A stretch of DNA of 64,000 nt from Mercurialis annua (Eukaryota > Streptophyta > Magnoliopsida > Malpighiales > Euphorbiaceae), in NCBI RefSeq assembly GCF_937616625.2, contig NC_065571.1:20273701-20337700 (forward strand), in the 5' to 3' direction. Shown piece after piece: positions 10,835 to 23,950 of this stretch (positions within the stretch are counted from its first letter, which is position 1; every line of letters starts with the position of its first letter). Under the pieces are notes generated by a model that saw only the letters and a list, made by a program, of their open reading frames with translations, was not told where the DNA came from and ran no database searches. The position numbers and the translations under genes are program-made.

Positions 10835-13774
10835 TGTAATACCCCGTATTTTTATAAGTCACGTGTAAAGGTTTTATTATCCGGGAATACATAAATTAAA
10901 TTTAAACGTAAATTTAATTTATAAGTATCCCTAAAAGTATATCGTAATAATAGGAGTTTAAAATTTAAATCGAGGATTTAAATTTTAATAAAGGAATATG
11001 ACGGGACTAATAGAACATAAAATACGACTGGAATCGTAAGATAAATATATCTTGATAATTAATATATCAGTATACCACTCTAAGTGGAGAGTTTAATATT
11101 TCGAACAAAACTCCGAAATTAAAATGTCGAAACTCGGAAGTCTCGACGTGTAATTAACGAATATAAGTTAAGATATATATATATATATATATATATTATA
11201 TAAAAAAAATAATAAGAGGATAAGAAAGAAAGAAAAATGAGTGGGCGGCAAGTTATGAAAAAAGTATCATTTAGTCCTTGGATTCTTTACTTTAATTAGT
11301 TTTAGTTATAAACTAATTAAGTATTATTCGTTAGTCCAACTTAAAATAAAATAATATATAAGTTCCGAGGGAATAATTTTGGTGTCATTATTCGCGAAAT
11401 AATTTGACGAAGCTATCGTCAAAGTTTCATAGAATTTGGACGTAGAAAGTTTAATCAAGTGGGACTGATTTGGACCTAATAAATCTTCCGAGATTTATTT
11501 AAAATAAAATATAAGTCGCATGAGAATATTTTATTAGATTTTTGGATAAATTCTCACGAAAATTGAAAGTCGTTTCCATTCGGGCTACGGACGACTAGTT
11601 TAAATGTCCGATTTACAATTGGATTGTGTATATGTGTTATAGGACGTTAAATTTGCATTTTTGGACGTTTCGAACTAAAAGAAGCACATCGGAACGGCCC
11701 GGCAATTGATTTTTCCGGGGCGGCGTGCGGCGTGCGGCGTGCGCCCGCACAGTTTGTGCGGTGTGCGCCCGCACAAGCGGGCGACGCGCCAGCACAACTG
11801 TGCGACGCGCCCGCACAGTTTGTGCGGTGGGCGCCCGCACAAGCGGGCGACGCGCCCGCACAACTGTGCGATGCGCCCGCACAGTTTGTGCGACGTGCCC
11901 GCACAGGCCTGTGGCTCGCCCGCATTGATAGTTCCTCGAGCGCATATGTGAGGACTTTGTCGGACTTTGACGAGGGGCGATTCCGAGGGGTTTTCGCCTA
12001 ATAACCCGAGATGTTTTCCGACTTTTAAAATGAGATTTTAAAAGTAAAGTTAAACGTTTAAAAATGACTTTAAAAGAGTTAGAGTCGACGTTTAACCAGT
12101 TTAAAAGATTTAGCAATCGACTTTGCTAAATAATTAGTATACGACTGTGAATTGTTTTAAAAACAAGTCAATACTTTTAAATGATTTATTTAGGTATGGC
12201 TATACCTAAAAAGGACTTCTAGAATAAAGTCTAAATATTTTCTTGAGATGAAAACAGTTTAAATAATTTTTAAAAAGAACGAGACCATAAGTGTTAAGTG
12301 TTATATATTTGTGTGATTTGTCTGGACCTAGGTTTCAGGACCTAGATGCTTATACCAGAATTGGGTATTGATGTATTGTCTTGTTTGTTTTGCATGTTTG
12401 ATCTGACTAGCTGTCCAGCAGTCAGACCAGGACTCAGGGGAGTCTGTCACACCTACGGCGGTGCTAAGTAGTAACCTAGCAGTACTGTGAGTTTACGTGT
12501 TTACTTTTGAATATCAGTATTCAATTATTTTAAATCCATAAATCGCAGTATTATAAACTAGCCAAGAGAGGTCCATTGGAACGAGCTACCTATTGGGCAG
12601 CAATAAGGTTGCGTGATCACCAACACCGATTTTTAGATGTACTTCTGTTGAGGTATAGAGGTATGCATGTCGTGTAAGTCATTGGGAAAGTAGATGCCCT
12701 GACTTCACGGGTAAACGCTGAGACGACAGTAATACAGTTACGGTCGCGGGTCAAACCGCGATGGCAGTTTCATGATTACGGTCCAAGTACCAGAGATACA
12801 GAATTGGACGTCAGTGACTCGGGTCACGGTCTTTATTCTGTTGTCTATAAGCTCGTGAGATGAGTGTGTCTGTTAGGAAAATTGTGGACTAAGGTTTCAT
12901 ATGGATCAACGTATTGGTAATATTTTATATATATAACTGTTTTATATATATTATGCGATTTTGGTATTTGTCTGTAAACTTTCTACTCACTCATAAATAT
13001 TTATATTTCTGACCCCATTGTTGTTTCCCATTTTTCAGGAAACGATCTTTGAGGTCAGTCGAGCTTCCACATCTCTTCTTCAGGAAAGCTCTTCTTTGGT
13101 AATGTACATAGGATTTTGTACTCTTAGTATACTGCAATAGTATAAGTGTAATGTGCCAGCAGCCGTGCCACTAGTCCTCTGTTTAGATACTCTAATAGGA
13201 TCTAGTGCACGTGTGTGTACCTCCTGGTGGCTGCTTAGTGGCATATTGTATCTAGTTACCGAGTCGGCCTCGTGTGTTTTTGTGAGGGTCAAAAACAATA
13301 TGTTTAATATACGCCGGCTATGTGTAACCGGTCCGCTGTGTATTTTAATATGTTTAATACCACCGTTGCGAGACGCAAGATGTCCGCATTATTTTATTAA
13401 ACATATTAACGGTGGCGTGTGGTTGGGAACAGGGCAGCCTGTATGTTAAGGCAAGCGAAAGATAAGTCCCTAGTTTCCAGTAATTACCACGCCAGGTTTT
13501 CAGAAGGAAGATAGGGTTGAGATAACAAGGTTATCCAACCAGTACTTCTGAAACCATAATTCGCTTAAAGGTATATTTCAGAAATGTGTTTGCGTTAAAC
13601 GAGAAAAGTTTTAACGGTATTTTCTGAAAACGGATCGTACGCGAGGTGCGATCTTTTAATAATATTTGCGAAAAATTTCTAGAGGTTCTAGGCTTGCTAC
13701 GGGTTTCAGAACAACCATTCCCATTCCCTAGCGCCGGTCGTGACTTGGATTAGGGTGGAATTCGGGTCGTGACA
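10835..13774 (+). repeat. E1 3' LTR (2,940 bp)
   Basis: Same ends as the 5' LTR, followed by the right target duplication GTTAC (13775-13779). It has about 142 bp (11329-11470) missing from the 5' LTR and related to E3 50700-50840, so that stretch is ancestral and the 5' LTR lost it. It lacks about 315 bp covering the promoter palindrome and TATA box, deleted between similar short words (GTTTA/ATTTA) near 11600. A further deletion of about 50 bp lies near 12026. The GGCAN hairpin (12589-12607) has one stem mismatch here. Confidence 0.95.
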
Positions 13775-16700
13775 GTTACGAAATAAATCCAAACGTTTCA
13801 CCTGTTTAGCGATTTATGCCAATGTTTACAAAGATTACGAAACAAATCCAAACGTTTTACCCTTTTAGCGATTTAAGCCAAACGCTTAAAAATTTATGAA
13901 TCCAATCCAAACATTTAAAACGTTACGAAACAAATCCAAACATTTCGTCTCTTTAACCATTTAATCCAAAAGTTAACAAACGTTACGAAACGAATCCAAA
14001 CGTTTCACCTTTTTAGCAATTTAAGCCAAACATTTAAGATGTTACTTAACCAATCCAAATGTTTAAAACGTTGTGAAACAAATTCAAACGTTTCACCTTT
14101 TTTGTGATTTAAGCCAACCGTTTAAAAGTATACCAAATAAATCCAAATGTTTCACCTTTTTAGCGATTTATGATAAACGTTTACAAACATTACGAAACAA
14201 ATCCAAACGTTTCACCTTTTTAGCGATTTAAGCCAAACATTTAAAATGTTACGAAACCAATCCAAATGTTTAAAACGTTACGAAAAACATCCTAATGTTT
14301 CACCTTTTTTGCGATTTAAACCAAACGTCTAAAATGTTACGAAATAAATCCTAACGTTTCAGCTTTTTAACGATTTAAGTCAAAAGTTAAAAATGTTACG
14401 AAACAAAACAAAATGTTTCACCTTATTAGCGATTTAAGCCAAACGTTTAAAACGTTACAAAACCAATCCAAAGGTTACGAAAAAAATCCAAACGTTTGTC
14501 CTTTTTAGCGATTTAAGTCAAAAGTTTACAAACATTATGAAACAAATCTAAATGTTTCATCTTTTGAGCTATTTTAGCGAAACGTTTACAAATGTCACGA
14601 AAAAAAATCCAAACGTTTCATCTTTTTAGTGATTTAAGCCAAAATATTGTAAAACGTTTTGAAACCAATCCAAATGTTTAAAACGTAACGAAACAAATCC
14701 TAAGGTTTCACTTTTTTAGCCGTTTAAGCCAAACGTATAAAACGTTACAAAACAAATCCTAATGTTTCCCGTTTTTAGCAATTTTAGCCAAACCTTTAAA
14801 ACATTTCAAAACAAATGCTAACGTTTCACCTTTTTAGCGATTTAAGCCAAACATTTAAAAAGTTATGAAATAAATCCAAACGTTTCACCTTTTTAATGAT
14901 TTAAGAAAAACGTTTGAAAAGTTACGAAACCAATCCAAACGTTTAAAATGTTACGAAAAAAATTCAAACGTTTCTCCTTTTTAGAGATTTAAGCCAAACG
15001 TGTACAAACGTTATGAAACAAATCCAAACGTTTCGCCTTTTTAGAGATTTAACCAAACGTTTAAAACGTCACGAAATAAATCCAAACGTTTGAAACGTTA
15101 CGAAACAAATCCAAATATTTCATCTTTTTAGCGATTTAAGCCAAACGATTACAAACATTACGAAACAAATCCAAACATTTCACCTTATTAGAAATTTATG
15201 CCAAACATTTAAAACGGTACTTAACCAATCCAACGTTTAAAACGTCACGAAACAAATCCAAATTTGTCACCTTTTTAGCGATTGAAGCCAAATGATTGTA
15301 AACATTACGAAACAAATCCAAACGTTGCACCTCTAAAAAGGCGAAACATTTCACCTTTTTAGTCATTTAAACCAAACATTTAAAACGATACATAACCAAT
15401 CCAAACGTTTAAAACATTATGAAACACATTCAAATGTGTCACCTTTTTAGCGATTTAAGCCAAACGTTTAAAATATTACAAACAAATCCAAAAATTTCAC
15501 CTTTTTTGCAATTTAAGCTAAACGTTTACAAACGTTAAGAAACAAATCCAAACGTTTCACCTTTATAGCAATTTAAGTCAAACGTTTAAAAAGTTAAGAA
15601 ACCAATCCAAACGTTTAAAACGTTCCGAAAACAAATCCTAACGTTTCACCTTCTTAGAGATTTAAACCAAACTTGAAAATGTTACGAAACAAATCCAAAC
15701 GTTTCGCTTTTTTAGCGATTTAAGCCAAACATTTAAAACGTTACGAAACAAATCCTAACGTTTCACCTTTTAATTGATTTAAGCCAAACGTTTAAAACGT
15801 TACGAAACAAATCCTAACGTTTCACTCTTTTAGCGATTTAAGCCAAACGTTTAAAACATTTCGGAACAAATCCAAACGTTTAACCTTTATAGCAATTTAA
15901 GCCAATGGTTTAAATCGTTACAAAAAAAATCCTAACATTTCACCTTTTTAGCGATTTAAGCCAAACGTTTAAAACTTTACCAAACAAATCCTAACATTTC
16001 ACCTTCTTAGCAATTTAAGCCAAAATGTTTAAAACATTACGACACAAATCCAAACGTTTAAAACATTACGAAACAAATACTAATGTTTCACCTTTTTAGC
16101 GAATTAAGCCAAACGTTTATTACGTTACGAAACCAATCCAAACGATTAAAACGTTTCGAAAAAAATCCAAACGTTTGTCCTTCTTAGAGATTTAAGTCAA
16201 AAGTTTACAAACGTTACGAAACAAATCCAAATGTTTCACCATTTGAGCGATTTTAGCGAAACGTTTACAAATGACACGAAAGAAATCCAAATGTTTCACC
16301 TTTTTAGCGATTTAAGCCAAAATGTTGTAAAACGTTACGAAACCAATCCAAACGTTTAAAACGTTACGAAATAGATTATATGGTTTCATCTTTTTAGCCA
16401 TTTAAGCCAAACGATTAAAACATTACGAACCAAATCCTAAAGTTTTACCTTTTTAATAATTTAATCCAAACGTTTAAAGCGTAACGAAACAAATCCTAAT
16501 GTTTTGCCTTTTTAATGATTTAAGCCAAACATTTACGTTTCCCCTTTTTAGCTATATTAGCCAAACCTTAAAAACATTTCGAAACAAATGCTAACGTTTC
16601 ACATTTTTAGCAATTTAATCCAAACATTTAAAAAGTTACGAAACAAATCCAAACGTTTCACCTTTTTAGTGATTTAAGCCAAACGTTTGAAACGTTACGA

Positions 16701-18239
16701 AACCTATCCAAACATTTAAAACGTTAACGTTTCCCGTTTTTAGAGATTTTAGCCAAAAGTTTACAAACGTTACAAAACAAATCTAAACGTTTCGCCTTTT
16801 TAGCAATTTAAGCCAAACGATTACAAACAATACGAAACAAATCCAAACATTTCACCTTATTAGCAATTTAAGCCAAACATTTAAAATGTTACTTAACCAA
16901 TTCAAACGTTTATAACGTCACGAAACAAATCCAAATGTTTCACCTTTTTAGCGATTTAATCCAAACGTTTCACCTTATTAGTCATTTAAGATAAACATTT
17001 AAAACGTTACTTAATTAATCCAAACGTTTAAAAATTTATGAAACACATACATATGTTTCACCTTTTTAGCGATTGAAGCCAAACGATTACAAACATTACG
17101 AAACAAATCCAAACGTTTCACCTTATTAGTCATTTAAGCCAAACATTTAAAATGTTACTTAACCAATCCAAACGTTTAAAACGTTATTAACCACATACAA
17201 ATGTTTCACCTTTTTAGAAATTTAAGCCAAACGTTTACAGACGTTACAAAACAAATCCAAACGTTTCACCTTTAAAGCAATTTAAGCCAAACGTTTAAAA
17301 AGTTACGAAACCAATCCAAACGTTTAAAACGTTACGAAAAAAACCTAATGTTTCACCTTATTAGCGATTTAAGCCAAATGTTGAAAACCTTACGAAACAA
17401 ATCCTAACATTTCACTTTTTAGCGAATTAAGCCAAAATTTTAAAACGTTATGAAACGTTATGAAATAAATCCTAATGTTTCACTGTTTTAGCGATTTAAG
17501 CCAAACATTTAAAATATTTCATAACAAATCCAAACGTTTAACCTTTTTAACAATTTAATCCAATTGTTTAAATCGTTACAAAAGAAATCTGAACATTTCA
17601 CCTTTTTAGCGATTTAAGCCAAACATTTAAAACTTTACGAAACAAATCCTAACTTTTCACCTTTTTAGCAATTTAAGCCAAACTTTTAAAACGTTATGAC
17701 ACAAATTCAAACGTTTAAAACGTTACGAAATAAATCCTAATGCTTCACGTTTTTAGAGATTCGAGCAAAAAGTTTAAAACGTTACAAAACAAATCCAAAC
17801 CTTGTACCTTTTTAGCAATTTAAGCAAAATATTTAAAATGATACGAAACAAATCCAAACATTTAAAACGTTACAAAACAAATCCTAACATTTCACCTTTT
17901 TAGCGATTTAAGCCAAAACGTTTAAAATGTTACAAAACAAATCCAAGCGTTTCATCTTTTTAGCGATATAAGCCAAACGTTTAATTTATTACGAAACAAA
18001 TCCAAGCGTTTCCTCCTTTTTAGTGATTTAATAAAATGCTTAAAACGTTTCGAAACAAATCCAAACGTTACAACATTAGAGATTTAAGCCAAACGTTTAC
18101 AAACGTTACGAAACGTTACGAAACAAATCTAAATGTTTCCCCTTTTTAGCGATTTAACCAAACGTTTAAAACATTACGAAACCAATCCAAACATTTAAAG
18201 CGTTATAAAACAAATTCAAACATTTAACCTTTTTAGCAA
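13775..18239. repeat. Satellite array, block 2
   Basis: Same 60-bp/30-bp satellite, forward orientation, starting with the right copy of the E1 target duplication (13775-13779). No gene is present. It ends where plastid rps8 sequence begins, without any visible target duplication. Confidence 0.95.
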
Positions 18240-18382
18240 CCTATATACGAAATGCTGACATGAATAGAAAAGGAACCGTTCGACTAGCATCCACTAACAT
18301 CACCGAAAACATTATTAAAATACTTTTACGAGAAGGTTTTATTGAAAATGTCAGGAAACACCAGGAAGGCAACAAAAATTTT
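18240..18382 (+). pseudogene. rps8: Plastid rps8 fragment
   Basis: Reads in frame from about 18245 as [20 protein letters not shown], then [19 protein letters not shown], the N-terminal region of plastid ribosomal protein S8. The start codon and first residues are missing. The frame meets TAG at 18383 where homology ends, well short of the roughly 130-residue protein. Most differences from typical S8 look like ordinary variation, so the fragment has not decayed far. Confidence 0.9.
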
Positions 18383-18400
18383 TAGGGAGGCCCGCACGAC

Positions 18401-18453
18401 GGGCTATTAGCTCAGTGGTAGAGCGCGCCCCTGATAATTGCGTCGTTGTGCCT
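18401..18453 (+). pseudogene. trnI-GAU: Plastid trnI-GAU 5' exon with intron start
   Basis: The 37-base 5' exon runs from GGGCTATTAGCTCAGTGG to CCCCTGATAA (18401-18437), followed by the group II intron start TTGCGTCGTTGTGCC (18438-18453). The rest of the intron and the 3' exon are absent, so no tRNA can be made. The 15 bases before it (18386-18400) were not assigned. Confidence 0.9.
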
Positions 18454-18633
18454 ACGGCTCCGGTGGGTTCCCTTAACCAAGCCACTGCCTATGAGTCGCC
18501 GGCTCATTCTTCAACAGGCACGCGGTCAGAGCCCAGGGCTCCTCCCACTGCTTGGGAGCTTACGGTTTCATGTTCTATTTCACTCCCCGATGGGGGTTCT
18601 TTTCACCCTTCCCTCACGGTACTACTTCGCTAT
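18454..18633 (-). pseudogene. rrn23: Plastid 23S rRNA fragment (antisense)
   Basis: The reverse complement reads through ATAGCGAAGTAGTACCGTG, GGGGAGTGAAATAGAACATG, GCCGGCGACTCATAGGCAG and ends at GGAACCCACCGGAGCCG, in 23S rRNA order from the 5' domain. About 180 bases of a roughly 2.8-kb gene. It is joined directly to the trnI intron in the opposite orientation. In plastomes trnI and rrn23 are neighbours in the same orientation, so this is an inversion or a separate fragment. Confidence 0.93.
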
Positions 18634-18711
18634 TCTATATGAAGAATGAGGAAGAACAGAACCCCCTTCTTTTTTTTGTTTGCCCTTTTCTATGAGAAAT
18701 GAAAGCAGTTT
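18634..18711. other. Unassigned spacer within plastid mosaic
   Basis: A T-rich 78-bp stretch with a run of eight or nine T. It is not satellite and not a plastid gene I recognise. It may be a plastid intergenic piece. Confidence 0.4.
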
Positions 18712-18812
18712 TTTTATTAATTTTTATAACGGTCTTTTTGGGAGCTACTTTAGCTCTGGCTCAAAAAGATATTAAGAGAAGTTTAGCCTATTCTACAATG
18801 TCTCAATTAGGT
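18712..18812 (+). pseudogene. ndhF: Plastid ndhF fragment
   Basis: Encodes [20 protein letters not shown] followed by AYSTMSQLG, the conserved lysine-containing transmembrane segment of NdhF (NADH dehydrogenase-like complex subunit 5). Only about 33 codons of a roughly 740-codon gene are present. It runs in frame into the matK piece, giving a chance 71-codon chimera from 18699 to 18914. Confidence 0.9.
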
Positions 18813-19018
<206 letters not shown>

Positions 19019-22000
19019 ATGTTTACAAACGTTATGAAACAAATCCAAACGTTTCACCTTTTTAGTAATCTAACTCAATCGTTTAAAATGTTATGAAACC
19101 AATCCAAACCTTTAAAATGTTACGAAACAAATCCAAACATTTTACTTTTTTAGCGATTTAAGTAAAAAGTTTCAAACGTTACGAAATAAATCCTAACGTT
19201 TGGCCTTTTTAGCGATTTAAGCCAAACGTTTAAAACGTAATAAAACAAATCATAATGTTTCTCCTTTTTAGCGATTGAAGCCAAATGTTTAAAACAATTT
19301 GAAACAAATCCAAACATTTCCCCTTACAAGATATTTAAGTCAAACGTTTAAAATGTTTTGAAACAAATCCAAATGTTTCCCCTTTTTAGCGAATTAAGCC
19401 AAACGTTTAAAACATTAAGAAACAAATCCAAATATTTCATCTTTTTAGTGATTTAAGCCAAACATTTACAAACGTTTCGAAACAAATATAAACGTTTCAA
19501 CTTTTTAGCGATTTATATGAAACGCTTAAAATATTATGGAACAAATCCAAACGTTTAAAACGTTACGAAACAAATCCTAACATTTCACCTTTTTAGCGAT
19601 TAAAGACAAACGTTACGAAATAAATCCAAACGTTTCACCTTTTTAGCAATTTAAGCGAAACGTTTACAAACGTTACGAAACAAATCCAAACGTTTCACCT
19701 TTTTATCAATTTAAGCCAAATATTTAAAACGTAATGAAACCAATCCAAACGTTTAAAACATTACGAAACAAATCCAAGCGTTTCACCTTTTTAGTGATTT
19801 TAGCGAAATGTTTACAAACGTTACGAAACAAATCTAAACGTTTCACCTTTTTAGTGATTTAATCCAAACTTTTAAAACGTTACGAAACCAATCCAAACGT
19901 TTAAAAATGTTACAAAAGGAATTCTAACATTTCACTTTTTAGTGATTTAGGCCAAACGTTAAAAACGTAACAAAACAAATCCTAACGTTTTGCCTTTTTA
20001 ACGATTTAAAGCAAACATTTAAAACGTTAAGAAACAAATCATAACGTTTCCCCTTTTTAGCTATTTAAGCCAAACGTTTAAAACGTTAGAAAACAAATCC
20101 AAACGTTTCACCTTTTTAGCAAATCAAGCCAAACGATTACAAACGTTACAAACAAATTCAAAAGCTTTACCTTTTCAGCGATTTAAGCCAAAAATTTAAA
20201 ACGTTACTTAACCAATCCAAACTTTTAAAACGTTATGTAACTAATAGAAACGTTTCACCTTCTAGCAATTTAAATGTAACGTTTAAAACGTAATGACACC
20301 AATCCAAACGCTTCACCTTTTTAGCGATTTAAGCCAAACGTTTACAAATGATACAAAACAAATTCAAACATTTCATCTTTTCAGCGATTTAAGCCAAACG
20401 TTTAAAACGATACGAAACAAATCCAGACGTTTAAAACATTACGAAAAATAATCTTTACGTTTCACCTTTTTTATTGATTTAAGCCAAATGTTTAGAAACG
20501 TTACGAAACAAATCCAAACATTTCACCTTCTTATCAATTTAAGCCAAATATTTAAAACATTACGAAACCAATCTAAATGTTTAAAATGTTACGAAACAAA
20601 TCCAAACATTTCACCTTTTTAGAAATTTAAGCCAAATGATTGCAAACGTTACGAAACAAATCGAAGCGTTTCACCTTTTTAGTGATTTAAGCCAAACGTT
20701 TAAAACGTTACAAAACTAATCCAAACGTTTAAAATTTCACGGTAGAAATCATAACGTTTCACCTTTTTAGCGATTTAAGCCAAACCTTTAAAACGTTATG
20801 AAACAAATCCTAGTGTTTCGCCTTTTTAGCAATTTAAGACAAACGTATAAAACGTTACGAAAAATCCTAAATATTCGTTTTTTAGCGATTAAAGTCAAAT
20901 GTTTAAAACGTTTCGAATCAAATCCAAACGTGTCCCCTTTTTAGTGAATTAAGCAAACGTTTAAGACGCTACGAAACCAATCCAAATGTTTAAAACATTA
21001 CGAAACAAATCCTAACTTTTCAACTTTTTAGCTCTTTAAGCCAAATGTTTACAAACGTTGCGAAACAAATCCAAATGTTTCCCCTTATTACTTATTTAAG
21101 CCAAACGTGTAAAACATAACGAAACAAATCCTAACGTTTCGCCTTTTTAACGATTTAAGCCAAACATTTTAAACGTTACGAAACAAATCTTAACGTTTTC
21201 CCTTTTTTAGCGATTAAAGCCAAACGTTTAAAACGTTACGAAACAAATTCAAACATTTCACTTTTTAGCGATTTAAGCCAAACGGTTACAAACGTTTCAA
21301 CTTTTTAGCGATTTAAGCCAAACGAATACAAACGTTATGAAACAAATCCAAACGTTTCAACTTTTTAGCGTTTTAAGCCAGACATTTAAAACATTACTTA
21401 ACCAATCCAAACGTTTAAAACGTTATGTAACTAATCGAAACGTTTCTCCTTTTTAGCGATTTAAGCGAAACGTTTAAAACGTTACGAAACAAATCCAAAC
21501 GTTTCACCTTTTTAGCGATTTAAGCGAAACGTCTACAAACATTACGAAACAAATCCAAACGTTTTACCTTTTTAGCCATTTAAGCTAAACGTTTAAAACT
21601 TTATGATGCCGATCCAAACATTTAAAACATTACGAAACCAATCCAAATGTTTAAAACGTTATGAAACAAATTCGAACGTTTCACCTTTTTAGTGATTTAA
21701 GCCAAACATTTAAAACGTAACGAACCAAATCCTAACGTTTTGCCTTTTTAAAGATTTATGCAAAATATTTAAAACGTTACGAAACAATTCCCATTGTTTC
21801 ACCACTTTAGCGATTGAAGACAAACGTTTCAACTTTTTAGCGATTAAAGCCAAACATTTACAAACGTTACGAAACAAATCCAAACATTTCTCCTTTTTAG
21901 CGATTTAAGCCAAACGATTACAAATGTTACGGAACAAATCCAAACGTTTCACCTTTTTGGCGATTTAAGCCAATCATTTTAAAGGTTATTTAACCAATCC

Positions 22001-22726
22001 AAACGTTTAAAACGTTATGTAACTAATCGAAACGTTTCACCTCTTTAGCGATTTAACCAAAACGTTTAAAACGTTACGAAACAAATCCAAACGTTTCGCC
22101 TTTTTAGCAATTTAAGCCAAACGTATACAAACGTTTCACCTTGTTAGCAATTTAAGCCAAACGTTTACAAATGTTACAAAACAAATTCAAACGTTTCACC
22201 TTTTTAGCTATTTAAGCTAAACGTTTAAAACATTACCAACTAAAACGTTACGAAAAAATCCTAACATTTCACCTTTTTAGCGATTTATGCCAAACTTTTA
22301 AAACGTTACGAAACAAATCCTAACGCTTCACCTTTTTAGTGATTTAAACAAACATTTAAAACATTACGAAACCAATCCAAATGTTAAAAACGTTAGGAAA
22401 CAAATCTTTTTAGTAATTTAAGCCTAACATTTAAAACGTAACGAAATAGATCCTAACGTTTCCCCTTTTTAGCGATTTAAGCAAAATGTTTAAAGCGTTA
22501 CGAAACAAATCCAAACGTTTCAACTAATTAGTAATTTAAGCGAAAGGATTACAAACGTTACAAAACAAATCCAAACTTAACGTTTTTAGCGATTTAAGCC
22601 AAACATTTAAAACGATACTTAACCAATCCAAACGTTCAAAATGTTACGTAATTAATAGAAACATTTCACCTTTTTAGCGATTTAAGCTAAACTTTAAAAC
22701 GTGATGAAACCAATCCAAACGCTTCA
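19019..22726. repeat. Satellite array, block 3
   Basis: Same satellite and orientation. It ends in the middle of a unit (AATCCAAACGCTTCA) where the internal region of E2 begins. No gene is present. Confidence 0.95.
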
Positions 22727-23021
22727 TAGGTACTACTGTTAAGTATTGTTGCGTCATAGGTACTACTGTGGAGATAGGTTTCTTGTCATGTCTTTTAAAT
22801 GTCATCTTTTGATTTTAAAACATTCTGCCTACACCAATAGGATTGCGTCGAGTCAGTCATATTAAATGATTTGATGTTTATATGTTTTTAATGTTATTTC
22901 ACTTGGGTTAATATTTTATTGCTGTTTATTTCTCGGGAAATCCTACTTGTTACTTGTTTTGTTTCATGCTTGGGTATGAAGTTGTTGTGTATTAAAATTG
23001 TTTTTGTTCAATCCTTAGGAT
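22727..23021 (+). other. E2 leader remnant
   Basis: T-rich untranslated leader before gag. It starts with a direct repeat of TCATAGGTACTACTGT (first copy about 22724-22739, second about 22755-22770), which touches the satellite junction. It ends CAATCCTTAGGAT before the gag ATG, similar to a splice acceptor. Confidence 0.55.
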
Positions 23022-23950
23022 ATGAACAACGTTGTTAGTACTCGTGCTCGTGTTGCGGTAGAGCAAGGGGCTGAGGCTGATGATGCGATTTCTATGGAAT
23101 TTGATCAGAATGAACCACACGTTCTGGAAAATGTTGGACGTGGTCGAGGTAGAGGTGCTTGTAGAGGTAGAGGAGCTGGTGCTGGTAGAGATAGAGGTAG
23201 AGGACGTGGTGCAGCAGGCGTTCAGGCACCAAGAGTGCAGCAGGCACCGGATGTGCAGCAGGCACCGATATGCAGGCGTTCGACTTCACTACTTTCTTGG
23301 CTAGATTTGTCGAGATGCAAAACAATCAGGCTCTTTTTTGCAGAATCAGTGTACGGTACTGAGTCAGTTAGCGCAGCAACAACAGCCTTAGGCTGATGCT
23401 GTAGCTGGTGTTGGTTGACTTAATGGTTTCGACCATATTCCGACAGACAGAGAGGTGGTGATGAGCTACATGAAGTTAACTCCGACTTCATTTGATGGCA
23501 GTGGATATGCTCTTGAATTTTTGGAGGAGTTTGAGTACAACAGTCAGAGGATTCAGGCTACGCATCGTCAATTAGTGATGCTTGTTGAGATGTCGCTGAA
23601 GGGTCTAGCTAAGGACTGGTTTGCGATGCTATTAGACCAGAGATGGCTACGGTAACTTGGGCTAAGTTTGTAGTCAGGTTTAGAGACTTCTATCTACCCT
23701 TCTCTGTTACTGAGAGTAATAGAGAGAAGCTGTTACATTTGACTAAGAGGGATACATCAGTGACAGACTATACTACAGAGTCTGTTCGCTTGGGTCGATT
23801 CACTTCAGATCTACATGGTGATCGAGTGCGGGTGAATGACCGCTATGTTATGGGCTTAGGCTCGGACATTGTTTCTATGCTGATAGGGATAAACAGGGAG
23901 TTCTCTCGAGTTTTGGACAGTGCTCGGACTTTGTTTCTTTCTTGATAGGA
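23022..23950 (+). pseudogene. gag: E2 gag, N-terminal and capsid part
   Basis: Starts MNNVVSTRARVAVEQG, followed by an acidic stretch and an RG-rich run (residues about 39-65: GRGRGRGACRGRGAGAG), then a glutamine-rich piece with frame changes. The capsid-like part begins near 23460 (MKLTPTSFDGSG) and continues through VRFRDFYLPFSVTESNREK and DRYVMGLGSDIVSMLIG. Frame is lost at about 23300-23450 and 23645, so it is a pseudogene. It stops at the inserted reverse LTR, and the missing gag part was probably deleted with the LTR end. Confidence 0.85.

Noticed and set aside
18401..18437. A working tRNA-Ile gene
   Set aside because: Only the 5' exon and intron start are present; the 3' half is missing.
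18415..18649. Two overlapping 67-75 codon frames
   Set aside because: They are translations of the trnI exon/intron and antisense 23S rRNA.
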